From positions 1-32,708 of the IMG/VR virus record IMGVR_UViG_3300043446_004195: 32,708 bases of DNA. The stretch is one strand, 5' to 3'. Every line of letters begins with the position of its first letter. The stretch's first letter is position 1. Made by a program: the position numbers and the translations under genes. Origin of the DNA: a virus. Under the pieces are notes generated by a model, which was not told the origin of the DNA, searched no databases, and saw only the letters and a list, made by a program, of their open reading frames with translations. Shown here piece after piece: positions 23,416 to 30,151 of this stretch.

Positions 23416-23444
23416 TTGCTTTTTATTTTTTATGTGCATAATTT
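23416..23444 (+). promoter_or_regulatory. Candidate early promoter
   Basis: TTGCTT (23416-23421) and TAATTT (23439-23444) are separated by 17 nt in an A+T-rich gap between the divergent HTH gene and the first early gene. The -35 keeps the TTG and the -10 matches 4 of 6 positions. On the other strand, TACAAT near 23390 could be the -10 for the HTH gene. Both are inferences from sequence alone. Confidence 0.4.
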
Positions 23445-23520
23445 AAATGTATCGTGTTGTTGCTATTTAAAAACGATTGGTTTTTGCTGCTAGCCTTGAC
23501 CAGTTTTAAGAAGGATTAAC

Positions 23521-23958
23521 ATGGCTGAACAGAGGTACATCATGAGACAACAACAGCCCACATCAGCTGCTCAGTTAAAGCGGCTGCTTTCCCTCCTATT
23601 TAAAGCTCAGGCAATTGCAGTAGAACTGGAAATTGACCTTAACCAGAAAGTTGCAGAATTGTTTGGCCGCAACCTTCCTTGGGCACCGAAGGTTGATCCA
23701 ATCATGGTTCATCCAGAGGAAACGGACTGCGTGAAGCTTTCCACCAGCCAGCGGATGGCACTTATGATCCTGAAGGAATCGCAAGAGCCTCTTACACCGT
23801 TGGAAATTCACAGGAAAATGAGTGAGTTACCGGATACAATTTGTTCCCATAAGTATTCCACCTCCACCATCCGTGGGGCTGTCCGTGACTTACACCAATT
23901 AGCACTGGTTGCCTGCAACAAGGTAGGGCGCAGGGAGGCGGAATACAGTGCGAAATAA
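23521..23958 (+). CDS. Winged-helix-like protein, regulator candidate
   Basis: The 145-residue protein is the first gene of the early operon. Its C-terminal half (STSQRMALMILKESQEPLTPLEIHRKM, then STSTIRGAVRDLHQLALVACN) has the order of a winged-helix DNA-binding domain: helix 1, a short helix 2 with TPLEIHRKM, recognition helix IRGAVRDL, then a wing. The N-terminus is helical (QLKRLLSLLFKAQAIAVELEIDL). AGAAGGA precedes the ATG. A transcription regulator is a reasonable guess but the family is not recognised. The next gene overlaps by 11 nt. Confidence 0.55.
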   Translation: MAEQRYIMRQQQPTSAAQLKRLLSLLFKAQAIAVELEIDLNQKVAELFGRNLPWAPKVDPIMVHPEETDCVKLSTSQRMALMILKESQEPLTPLEIHRKMSELPDTICSHKYSTSTIRGAVRDLHQLALVACNKVGRREAEYSAK

Positions 23959-24472
23959 CATTAGGGGCATGATGCCTGAAAACATTGCTACTTACTCGAA
24001 ATGGATTTTAAACAGCCAGGCTGCTGATATTTACGCCTATCTATTTAAAACCATCAGCACCACGATGAAATCCGCTGCTAACGATTCATCCATAGATCCG
24101 ATCAATAACGGCCCGAGCGCACTTGTTGTCATATCTGGAGACAGCCTTCCCGCAGCAGCCTTTAGGGAGAGGGCCAACGGGGAATTCCCAAGGGATTCTT
24201 ATTTAATGTGCGCTGTGTACGGCCAAAACATCCACCAAGGTTTTGCCGATTTTCTGCGCCAGGATTTTGACGAAGTTGATGAAACCGCAGGCTGGCCGAT
24301 TTTGATTTGTTGGCGTGGCGGTGCTGTTGTTCGTTACCTTGATTTTCAAGTTTATCCCAAAGTTTTTAAAAGTTTTTTTCAAAAACTCATCAAGGAAACT
24401 GGCAGCGAAGAAGGTGCAACGCAAATCCTTAGGGATGTAAGAGATTACATGAGGCTCAAGTGGAAAAAATAG
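23948..24472 (+). CDS. Unknown early phage protein
   Basis: The 174-residue protein starts at GTG 23948 within the upstream gene. I do not recognise it. It has a helical N-terminus, a central hydrophobic strand (ALVVISGDSLPAAAF), a GWPILICWRGGAVVRYLDF beta hairpin and a basic helical end (LRDVRDYMRLKWKK). There are no Cys/His clusters or P-loop. Its place in the first early block suggests host take-over or regulation, without direct support. Confidence 0.5.
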   Translation: MRNNIRGMMPENIATYSKWILNSQAADIYAYLFKTISTTMKSAANDSSIDPINNGPSALVVISGDSLPAAAFRERANGEFPRDSYLMCAVYGQNIHQGFADFLRQDFDEVDETAGWPILICWRGGAVVRYLDFQVYPKVFKSFFQKLIKETGSEEGATQILRDVRDYMRLKWKK

Positions 24473-24560
24473 TGGGTTGATCATGAGTTGATTTGCGTTT
24501 TTTTGGGTTGATGAAAAAAAACAGATTGTAAACAGCAAATTGGCGGCGAAGATCGGACTT

Positions 24561-24845
24561 ATGAGATACGAATCATTACTAACACTTAAAGAACTTCAAG
24601 CCCTTGGCATTATCAAGGGGAAGGCAAACAGGGCTGCAAGCCTTGGTTATTTGCAAAGGCTTTGCAGAATTGGAACAAGCGGAACAAAGCTGAGATCAGT
24701 AAAGCGAAATGGCGAGTGGCTTACTACCAAGGAATGGGCCATGCAATTTAATGAAAGGATTCTACCACCAGAAATATTCCTAGGGAACGACATCCCCAGG
24801 GAAACCACCGAGGCGGCATTGAGGCTGCTAGGGGTTTATTCGTAA
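24561..24845 (+). CDS. DUF1580-like / excisionase-type small protein
   Basis: The 94-residue protein carries RAASLGYLQRLCRIGTSGTKLRSVKRNGEWLTT split over a helix, turn and wing, resembling planctomycete DUF1580 proteins and other MerR-like DNA-binding modules in which a 'G-x-LRSVKR-G' segment forms the wing. The start is uncertain: ATG 24561 has no clear ribosome site, and a TTG at 24540 would add seven residues. About 70 nt upstream contains three GTTGAT repeats (24476, 24487, 24506). It could be a second directionality or regulatory factor. Confidence 0.55.
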   Translation: MRYESLLTLKELQALGIIKGKANRAASLGYLQRLCRIGTSGTKLRSVKRNGEWLTTKEWAMQFNERILPPEIFLGNDIPRETTEAALRLLGVYS

Positions 24846-24846
24846 A

Positions 24847-24945
24847 GCCCGCATATCCATGCCTGCTCGTTGCAGGCGCACGACAATAACACAGTTTAAA
24901 GCGTTCTTCTTAATAGGACTGTGTGAGATGTGCGGGCCTTTTATC
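24847..24945 (+). ncRNA. Three-stem structured RNA upstream of csrA
   Basis: P1: GCCCGCA (24847-24853) pairs with TGCGGGC (24931-24937), extendable with AAA/TTT across one bulge. P2: GCCTGC (24861-24866) with GCAGGC (24872-24877). P3: ACACAGT (24889-24895) with ACTGTGT (24918-24924), with a 22-nt loop ending in GG, so a GGA lies at the loop/stem border. All stems are perfect and form a three-way junction closed by P1. CTTTTAT follows, so it could also terminate. It sits 17 nt before the csrA ribosome site. Confidence 0.55.
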
Positions 24946-24962
24946 ATCAAGGAGGATAGGAA

Positions 24963-25145
24963 ATGTTGGTGATTTCTAGGAAGGAAAATGAGTCTTTTTG
25001 GGTGGGTGATTGTTTGGTAACGGTGCTGAAAGACGGAAACATCATCAAGTTGGGCATCAAAGGCCCAAAGGAAACCAAAGTGGTAAGAGCAGAACTAGAA
25101 ACCAGAGGAGGAAACGAAAATGTTGTTCGCAAATGCGCTGGCTGA
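24963..25145 (+). CDS. csrA: Phage-encoded CsrA-type RNA-binding regulator
   Basis: The 60-residue protein matches CsrA: MLVISRKENESFWVGD, then LVTVLKDGNIIKLGIKGPKE and VVRAELETR. The conserved N-terminal MLV-[IL]-[ST]-R and the Arg in VVRAEL (equivalent to Arg44 of E. coli CsrA) are present. CsrA dimers bind GGA motifs in mRNA leaders and block or stabilise translation. Its own leader AAGGAGGATAGGAAATG has three GGA motifs over the ribosome site, and the upstream hairpin has another, so self-repression is likely. The next gene starts 26 nt before its stop. Confidence 0.88.
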   Translation: MLVISRKENESFWVGDCLVTVLKDGNIIKLGIKGPKETKVVRAELETRGGNENVVRKCAG

Positions 25146-25479
25146 TGCACTTTCTACGCATCCATCGATACCGTCGGATCAATCTGAGCTTAAACGCCAA
25201 AAGGCCATCATAAAAGACAGCATTCCATACCCGGAACTTATTCCCCTGGTGGAATGGCAAATGGACGATAAACACGAGATTGATGCTCGCATTCATGTAA
25301 ATCACGAAGGCGTTTCATTTCGTATGGTTGGGTTTATTATGCCCGGAAATATCCCCAAATGGGCATACACCAAAAACACCTACATTGGAAAGTTTGAAAC
25401 TGAATTTCGCAAGGCGTTTGCCGATGGTTACCGGTTTGCCAAGGAACTTGAGGAGGAACTAAAAAATGATCAGCCCTGA
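25120..25479 (+). CDS. Unknown early protein next to csrA
   Basis: The 119-residue protein begins at ATG 25120 after GGAGG, inside the end of csrA. It has an acidic middle (LIPLVEWQMDDKHEIDARI), a short beta region (GVSFRMVGFIMPGNIP) and a helical end (FRKAFADGYRFAKELEEELK). Family not recognised. Translational coupling to csrA through the overlap suggests shared control. Confidence 0.55.
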   Translation: MLFANALADALSTHPSIPSDQSELKRQKAIIKDSIPYPELIPLVEWQMDDKHEIDARIHVNHEGVSFRMVGFIMPGNIPKWAYTKNTYIGKFETEFRKAFADGYRFAKELEEELKNDQP

Positions 25480-25651
25480 AATTGAAACACGCATTTTAGC
25501 TCTAGAGCAGCAGATGGCTGGAATCTTGTACGCACTCAGCCAGCCAGTTAACCAGGATGGAACAGCGGAAGCCATAAGCCCGTTCTCCGCTGAAAACGTT
25601 TTAAAAGTATTTGGAACGGAAGCAGAAGAATTGAAAAACGAAAGGAAATAG
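25466..25651 (+). CDS. Small unknown protein
   Basis: The 61-residue, mostly helical product (EIETRILALEQQMAGILYAL, then ENVLKVFGTEAEELKN) overlaps the upstream gene by 14 nt, and its stop is 2 nt before the ATPase start. GAGGAG lies 11 nt upstream. No family is recognised; a small partner of the recombination module is possible from position only. Confidence 0.5.
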   Translation: MISPEIETRILALEQQMAGILYALSQPVNQDGTAEAISPFSAENVLKVFGTEAEELKNERK

Positions 25652-25653
25652 AA

Positions 25654-26553
25654 ATGAGCATGTTTAAGAAAGCAGCGGTAAAGAACAGGAAATTCAGAGC
25701 GGCCATCATGGGTACTGCTGGCAGCGGGAAAAGCCTAACGGCTCTTATCCTGGCTTCTACCTTAGGCAAGAAGATTGCCATGGTGGATACCGAGCATGGT
25801 AGCGCAGAGATGTACGCCAATACCTTTGAGTTTGACACTTTGAGCCTTACGGATTACCACCCCCAGCGTTATATCGATGCGATCAAAGAAGCAGGCAAGG
25901 AAGGCTATGAAGTAGTTATCATCGACAGCCTATCCCACGCATGGAGCGGGAAGGGCGGGGCGTTGGAGTTAGTTGATCAGGCAACCGCAAGAAATAAGGG
26001 TTCTAGCTTCGGGGCTTGGCGGGATGTAACCCCCTTACAAAATCAGTTAGTTGATGCCATCATCGGCAGCCCATGCCATGTAATCTGCACCCTCCGCAGT
26101 AAAACGGATTATCAGGTGGAAAACGAAGGCGGGAAAACACGGGTGCGAAAAGTTGGTTTAGCACCGGTGCAGCGGGATGGGATGGAATACGAGTTCGATT
26201 TCCTGGCCGAGATGGATGCAGACCACCGGCTAATCGTCACAAAGTCTAGAATTCCAGCCCTAGCTGATAAGGTGGTTACAAAACCTGATGCAAAATTTTT
26301 TGCCGAGTTTAGCAATTATTTGAATCAGGGATTAGCTGTTGAGATAGTTGGAGAGATAAAGAAAACCATGGATGCGGTGGAAATGGCCACGGACGGCCAA
26401 ATTACAAGGCTGGATGATGCCGCTAAAACATTAGGGGCAGAATGGCTGGCAAAGGTTTTGAGATTCTACAAAGTGAAACAGTTTAACGAACTGACGAAGG
26501 CACAGGCTGACACCGTGTTAAGCCGTGCTGAGTCGAATTTGGTATCAAAGTAA
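25654..26553 (+). CDS. Sak4-like / AAA_24 RecA-fold ATPase
   Basis: The 299-residue protein has a Walker A GTAGSGKS (residues 20-27), MVDTEHGSAEMYAN, and a Walker B with EVVIIDSLSHAW. Later RecA-like elements follow: HVICTLRSKTDY, KVGLAPVQRDGMEYEFD and the Asp/His-rich strand LAEMDADHRLIVTKSR. This is the phage nucleotide-binding family (PF13479) that includes Sak4-type recombinases, which anneal or exchange single strands and depend on a phage SSB. The next gene encodes an SSB-like protein, which supports the assignment. The start ATG 25654 is preceded by GAAAGGAAAT. Confidence 0.85.
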   Translation: MSMFKKAAVKNRKFRAAIMGTAGSGKSLTALILASTLGKKIAMVDTEHGSAEMYANTFEFDTLSLTDYHPQRYIDAIKEAGKEGYEVVIIDSLSHAWSGKGGALELVDQATARNKGSSFGAWRDVTPLQNQLVDAIIGSPCHVICTLRSKTDYQVENEGGKTRVRKVGLAPVQRDGMEYEFDFLAEMDADHRLIVTKSRIPALADKVVTKPDAKFFAEFSNYLNQGLAVEIVGEIKKTMDAVEMATDGQITRLDDAAKTLGAEWLAKVLRFYKVKQFNELTKAQADTVLSRAESNLVSK

Positions 26554-26577
26554 TTTGAATTTTAAGGAGCAATCGAA

Positions 26578-27060
26578 ATGGATTTTGAACAGTTGGAAAA
26601 GAATTACGCACCTAAAAAATCAGATGGCCAATACGAGCCACCACTCGCAAAGATGCCGGATGGAGAATGGGAGATGTCCGTAAGGGATGGCTTCCTATAC
26701 GAAACCAAGACCGGAAAACAGGCTTACAAATTTATCCTGGTGAACATAGCACCAGGAACACCCTATGACGGCTGGGAAATCCATAAGGTGGTTGTGATCG
26801 ACAGCCCAACCGCCATGAATATTCTGGCTGGTCAGTTGCAGGCCCTTGGCATCGATGCTGATTGCTGGGGAGAACGCCACGGCAGGCCACTAAAGGATGA
26901 GCTAGGCAAGCTAATAGATACCATGCGCCATTGGATAATCCGTTGCCGTAAATCGCAAAGCAACGGCAAGGATGGAAAGCACTATCACAATCTTTATTTC
27001 ATAACCAAGGTTGGCACAGTTAAACCGAAGGATTCGGAAGATGCGGATCTTCCCTTCTAA
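26578..27060 (+). CDS. Single-strand DNA-binding-like protein (DUF669 type)
   Basis: The 160-residue protein reads like DUF669 phage proteins: MPDGEWEMSVRDG, GKQAYKFILVNIAPG, DGWEIHKVVVIDSP and a final strand HYHNLYFITKVG. It ends SEDADLPF, an acidic tip ending in Pro-Phe as in bacterial SSBs, which recruits repair proteins. An OB-fold is expected. AAGGAG lies 8 nt before the ATG. Pairing with the Sak4-like ATPase gives a complete two-gene recombination module. Confidence 0.78.
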   Translation: MDFEQLEKNYAPKKSDGQYEPPLAKMPDGEWEMSVRDGFLYETKTGKQAYKFILVNIAPGTPYDGWEIHKVVVIDSPTAMNILAGQLQALGIDADCWGERHGRPLKDELGKLIDTMRHWIIRCRKSQSNGKDGKHYHNLYFITKVGTVKPKDSEDADLPF

Positions 27061-27268
27061 TATTGATGCGCTGTCGGCGGTGTGCCGCTTCAGAGAGCCG
27101 CCGACTTTCCTGGGGTGGCCGGTGCCCTTGATCATCGGCCACTTATTCAAAAAAACGGGCTGGCTTTTTGCATGGAGCCAGTGGCCAGGTAGGCAGGGTA
27201 TTTCTCCCCCCATGACCGAACCACCAGAACGAAGGCAGGCGGCTTTTGTGCCTGGCCAACCGTTTTAA
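27041..27268 (+). CDS. Doubtful small gene in a hairpin-rich stretch
   Basis: A 75-residue frame begins at ATG 27041 within the end of the SSB gene, with AAGGA 8 nt upstream, but that sequence also codes for the SSB tail. The protein is rich in Trp, Pro and Arg (PPTFLGWPVPLI, WSQWPGRQG) and matches nothing I know. The DNA holds perfect inverted repeats: GTCGGCGG (27073-27080) with CCGCCGAC (27098-27105), and GTGGCCG (27115-27121) with CGGCCAC (27136-27142). The region may be structured RNA rather than a gene. Confidence 0.25.
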   Translation: MRIFPSNIDALSAVCRFREPPTFLGWPVPLIIGHLFKKTGWLFAWSQWPGRQGISPPMTEPPERRQAAFVPGQPF

Positions 27269-27291
27269 ACCACCACAAACAGAGGTAACCA

Positions 27292-27684
27292 ATGCTCGTC
27301 TTTTACGAAAGTTATGGATTGTACGGATTCTTTAAGGGTATTTTCGATCCTAAATGTTCTGATTGTTACTACATGGAAGCAGGCCGGTATTGGCATCGAG
27401 ATGCAAACGGGCTGGTTAAAGAACAGCTTTGGGCCAATGTTTTTGGTTCGATCCATAACCGGGCCATTGGCCTGACTGCTGAGGGCAGGGAATGGGTTTT
27501 AGATCATCGGGATTTGGATTTTGATGATGAACTGAACACCAGAGATCTAGTTAACCTTAAGAAAAATACCCCCAACGATATCCGAAAATCCATCGAAGAA
27601 GAGGCTTTGGAAATTGCTAATAGTGCGGAAGTTTTACGGCAGAAATGGGCAGCCAGGGAGGGCGTTACACATGCAGCAAAATGA
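27292..27684 (+). CDS. Unknown early protein
   Basis: The 130-residue protein has an aromatic N-terminus (MLVFYESYGLYGFFKGIFD), one CSDC pair, a middle with DLDFDDELNTRDLV, and a helical C-terminus (IRKSIEEEALEIANSAEVLRQKW). AGAGG lies 8 nt before the ATG. It overlaps the replication gene by 14 nt. Not recognised; a replication accessory is a guess from position. Confidence 0.55.
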   Translation: MLVFYESYGLYGFFKGIFDPKCSDCYYMEAGRYWHRDANGLVKEQLWANVFGSIHNRAIGLTAEGREWVLDHRDLDFDDELNTRDLVNLKKNTPNDIRKSIEEEALEIANSAEVLRQKWAAREGVTHAAK

Positions 27685-28405
27685 GGTCAGGTATAGGGTT
27701 AAAAACTGGGAGAAATTCCAGCACTATAGGGATCGAAAACCGACATGGATAAAGCTTTACCGAGAACTCCTAGACGACCCAGATTGGCACGAATTAGACG
27801 GTGATGCTAGCAAGGTGCTAGCAATGTGCTGGCTAGTTGCTAGCGAAGATGAATTTGGCTGGCTTCCTCCAATAAAAACTTTAGCCTTCCGCTTGCGAAT
27901 GACGCAAAACAAGTTACAGCAAGCACTTATGAACCTTAAAAATTGGCTGGTGCAAGATGATATCGAACCGCTAGCAGGCTGCTATCAAAGTGCTAGCCTA
28001 GAGAGAGAGAAAGAGAAAGAGAAAGAAGAAGAGAAAGAAAAGAATATTAGCTCCGAGGTTCCTTCGGAAACCTCCGAGCCGACCGATGCCTTCGAAAAAT
28101 CCATTCTCGATTTTCCCTGCAACGGAAAACCGACCACCTGGCCGCTGACCCAAAGCTGGATCGACCAACACCAGCCACTCTTCCCTGGGCTCGATGTGCT
28201 GAAGGCCTGCCGGGAGGCGTTCGCTTGGGCGATCAACAACCCGACCAAACGAAAAACCTTCCGAGGCATGGGAGCGTTTCTTTCCCGGTGGATCACACGG
28301 GCGAACGATTCAAACTTTCACAGGCAGCCGGTGAATGGACACCGAAAATTATCCATCAACGAATCCGTGGAAAAAGTCGCACGAGAAATGGGGCTGATGC
28401 AATGA
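27671..28405 (+). CDS. Phage replication protein (primosome/initiator type)
   Basis: The 244-residue protein starts with YRVKNWEKFQHYRDRKPTW and IKLYRELLDDPDWHEL, the entry to a winged-helix domain typical of phage replication initiators, and continues with WLPPIKTLAFRLRM and LQQALMNLKNWLV. A low-complexity Glu/Lys linker (residues about 112-126, encoded by an AG-rich run) joins it to a C-terminal domain with AFAWAINNPTKRKTFRGMGAFLSRWI, a DnaD- or helicase-loader-like helix set. ATG 27671 is used; an upstream in-frame ATG lies in the previous gene. Base use changes at the linker, to more G+C afterwards. Confidence 0.7.
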   Translation: MQQNEVRYRVKNWEKFQHYRDRKPTWIKLYRELLDDPDWHELDGDASKVLAMCWLVASEDEFGWLPPIKTLAFRLRMTQNKLQQALMNLKNWLVQDDIEPLAGCYQSASLEREKEKEKEEEKEKNISSEVPSETSEPTDAFEKSILDFPCNGKPTTWPLTQSWIDQHQPLFPGLDVLKACREAFAWAINNPTKRKTFRGMGAFLSRWITRANDSNFHRQPVNGHRKLSINESVEKVAREMGLMQ

Positions 28406-29049
28406 CCATAATCGATTTTTCCACTCGTCATTGTCGGAGATTCGGATACGAACGGGAAGCGGATCACTCGATGATCCTCGAATGGGCGAGCATCCAAAAC
28501 AACGCAGGCGTGGAACTGCAAGATTTGGAAGAAGCCTCGAAACAACTGCTCAAATCCACGCAAACCACTTTTACCCGTGAGCAGCATTTGCAGCGGCTGA
28601 ACACGATTTTGGCCGTAGTCACGGATCGTAAGCGAACCTACGCCACCACGATTCACACCCAAGGGCCACGCTGCCCGATTTGCCGGGATGCCAGAGGCGT
28701 TGTTTCGGTTCCACTTCTTCGCCAGGTGGATTGCGGGGAGTGGGTTGGAAGGCAAACGCAAGCGGTGGTTTGCCAATGCCCTGATGGTGACCGCTGGCGC
28801 AACACCAGGAACGCCAAAGACCAGCCCATGATGACCCTGGGCGAGTACGAGCGTAAAAACCCGCTCTGGCGTTCCCAACTCCGGGATCGTGACGAGCAGG
28901 CCAACGCCAAAAATTTGAACTTGGAACGGGCCAGAAATTTGGACGGCAAGGGCGTGAGCAAGCTTGACCAGAGCTTGGCCAACATCCTCGCCCGCATCAC
29001 CCCTGCGAACTTGCACAAGCCACATCTGGAAGATAGGAGGTTTAAATAA
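28402..29049 (+). CDS. Zinc-binding replication-associated protein
   Basis: The 215-residue protein overlaps the replication gene by ATGA. The N-terminal half is helical (MILEWASIQNNAGVELQDLEE). The middle has CPICRDARGVVSV and later VVCQCPDGDRW, a likely CxxC...CxC zinc site. The C-terminus is basic. G+C is higher than in most early genes and equal to the second half of the previous gene, suggesting that both came together. No P-loop is present, so it is not a DnaC-type loader. A partner of the initiator is inferred from coupling only. Confidence 0.55.
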   Translation: MTIIDFSTRHCRRFGYEREADHSMILEWASIQNNAGVELQDLEEASKQLLKSTQTTFTREQHLQRLNTILAVVTDRKRTYATTIHTQGPRCPICRDARGVVSVPLLRQVDCGEWVGRQTQAVVCQCPDGDRWRNTRNAKDQPMMTLGEYERKNPLWRSQLRDRDEQANAKNLNLERARNLDGKGVSKLDQSLANILARITPANLHKPHLEDRRFK

Positions 29050-29181
29050 CTTAGGATATATAAGAATGAAAAGCTTTTAAAATCGTTTATATCGCTGTTT
29101 TGTGTTTTGTTGAGTGTTTGATCATCAAGCGTAAAGATATCGCAAATAAAGCGAATCTAGAGGCCTTAGAAAGGGTGCAGG

Positions 29182-29445
29182 ATGCCAAGAAGAAAAATTT
29201 GCAAGGACTGTGGTAGTGGGGCTGGGTTTTTGCGTTACGGGCGGTGCATCCCATGCTGGAACAGAAAGGGGCAATCGGGTGACCTTTCAAGGGGCTGTTT
29301 GCAGTGCGCCCAGCACCTCAAAAAAATTAAGGATTTGCTTCAGAAATATGCCGAGGCGCAAGATGCGCTAGCAGATTGGGAAGAGCTTTACAACGATTTG
29401 AGGACCGAGGAATACCGCCAGAGAACAGGGCAGCTGCCAGCCTAG
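29182..29445 (+). CDS. Small zinc-ribbon protein with coiled coil
   Basis: The 87-residue product has two Cys pairs (CKDCGSG, then CIPCWNR) and a third CLQC, followed by a coiled-coil helix (HLKKIKDLLQKYAEAQDAL) and DWEELYNDLRTEEYR. The leader 29050-29181 (131 nt) is A+T-rich with no clear element. Such small zinc proteins are frequent in phage early regions; function is unknown. Confidence 0.6.
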   Translation: MPRRKICKDCGSGAGFLRYGRCIPCWNRKGQSGDLSRGCLQCAQHLKKIKDLLQKYAEAQDALADWEELYNDLRTEEYRQRTGQLPA

Positions 29446-29497
29446 TTCAAAGTATTTTTTAGATTAAATTAGTTTTATGATTTGTTTATCAGGGCGT

Positions 29498-29660
29498 GGA
29501 TTGGACAGGATCGGCACGGCAAGTTGGGGTGGGGTATGTCGGGGCTCGGCATGGCTCGGATTGGTGCGGCATGGATAATTTTCAAGCGCACAACAGGGTG
29601 TGGCATGGCAAGTCTAGGCTAGGCAAGGCGAGGCTTGGCTCGGCAGGGCAGGGCGAGGAT
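29498..29660 (+). repeat. GGNNN pentanucleotide array 1
   Basis: GG occurs every 5 nt from 29498 to 29573 (16 positions, 14 GG and 2 GT), then, after a 24-nt step containing TTCAAGCGCACAAC, every 5 nt from 29597 to 29657 (13 positions, 12 GG and 1 GT). The third base is mostly C; the last two vary. It fills the gap between the zinc-ribbon gene and an HNH gene starting at 29681. Nothing else is visible in this gap. Confidence 0.9.
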
Positions 29661-29680
29661 TTTATTTTGAAAGGATTCCC

Positions 29681-30151
29681 ATGGAATATGTTTTCCAAGG
29701 CCAAGCAAGGCCATCAAAGGACCACCCAAATCAAACACATTGGGAGGAAATCCGCAGGCAGGCCATTGCCCGTGATGAGCGATGCAAAACATGCGGCAAT
29801 CCCGAAGACCTTGAATGCCACCACATCAGTTATTCCAGGTTTGGAAACGAAATTTTAAGCGACGTTACGATGCTTTGCATTTCATGCCACGATGCAATAA
29901 CTTCCCGCCTGCGAGGTAGCAGATATGCGGAAAGGAACTTGGCTGGCAAGTTATTACGAAAGGATTTTGAACATGGAATTAAAAGTGATGCTGGAAGGGT
30001 TAGCCCCGATCATTTTACACAACGGCCAAACAAGCGATCCAGCGAACAAATTCTCGCAGGCGATGAAACAAATATCCTCGAAAAGGAAAAAAACAGAAGC
30101 GGATTATACCGAGCTTGCAAAACTCGAATTCTTCGCCGGGTTGTACCTTAA
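29681..30151 (+). CDS. HNH endonuclease
   Basis: The N-terminal 80 residues carry HWEEIRRQAIARDERCKTCG, then LECHHISYSRFGNE and VTMLCISCHDAI. This is a complete HNH/beta-beta-alpha-metal unit: CxxC, HH and CxxCH. ATG 29681 follows GAAAGGA. After about residue 90 the frame runs on without a stop for 180 nt through the start of the next gene, giving an odd basic tail (PDHFTQRPNKRSS). A lost stop or a recent junction between genes could explain the overlap; the functional protein is probably only the first part. Insertion next to a repeat array is notable. Confidence 0.78.
   Translation: MEYVFQGQARPSKDHPNQTHWEEIRRQAIARDERCKTCGNPEDLECHHISYSRFGNEILSDVTMLCISCHDAITSRLRGSRYAERNLAGKLLRKDFEHGIKSDAGRVSPDHFTQRPNKRSSEQILAGDETNILEKEKNRSGLYRACKTRILRRVVP

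Noticed and set aside
24847-24938. A tRNA or tRNA-like gene upstream of csrA
   Set aside because: The 7-bp closing stem and length fit, but there is no T-loop (TTCRA), no D-loop GG and no recognisable anticodon arm on either strand.
28318-29025. A 235-residue minus-strand frame
   Set aside because: It is a shadow caused by higher G+C; the plus frame has a zinc motif and operon overlap.
29498-29858. A 120-residue plus-strand reading frame through GG array 1
   Set aside because: It is a by-product of the stop-poor repeat, runs out of frame through the HNH gene and has no family-like sequence.
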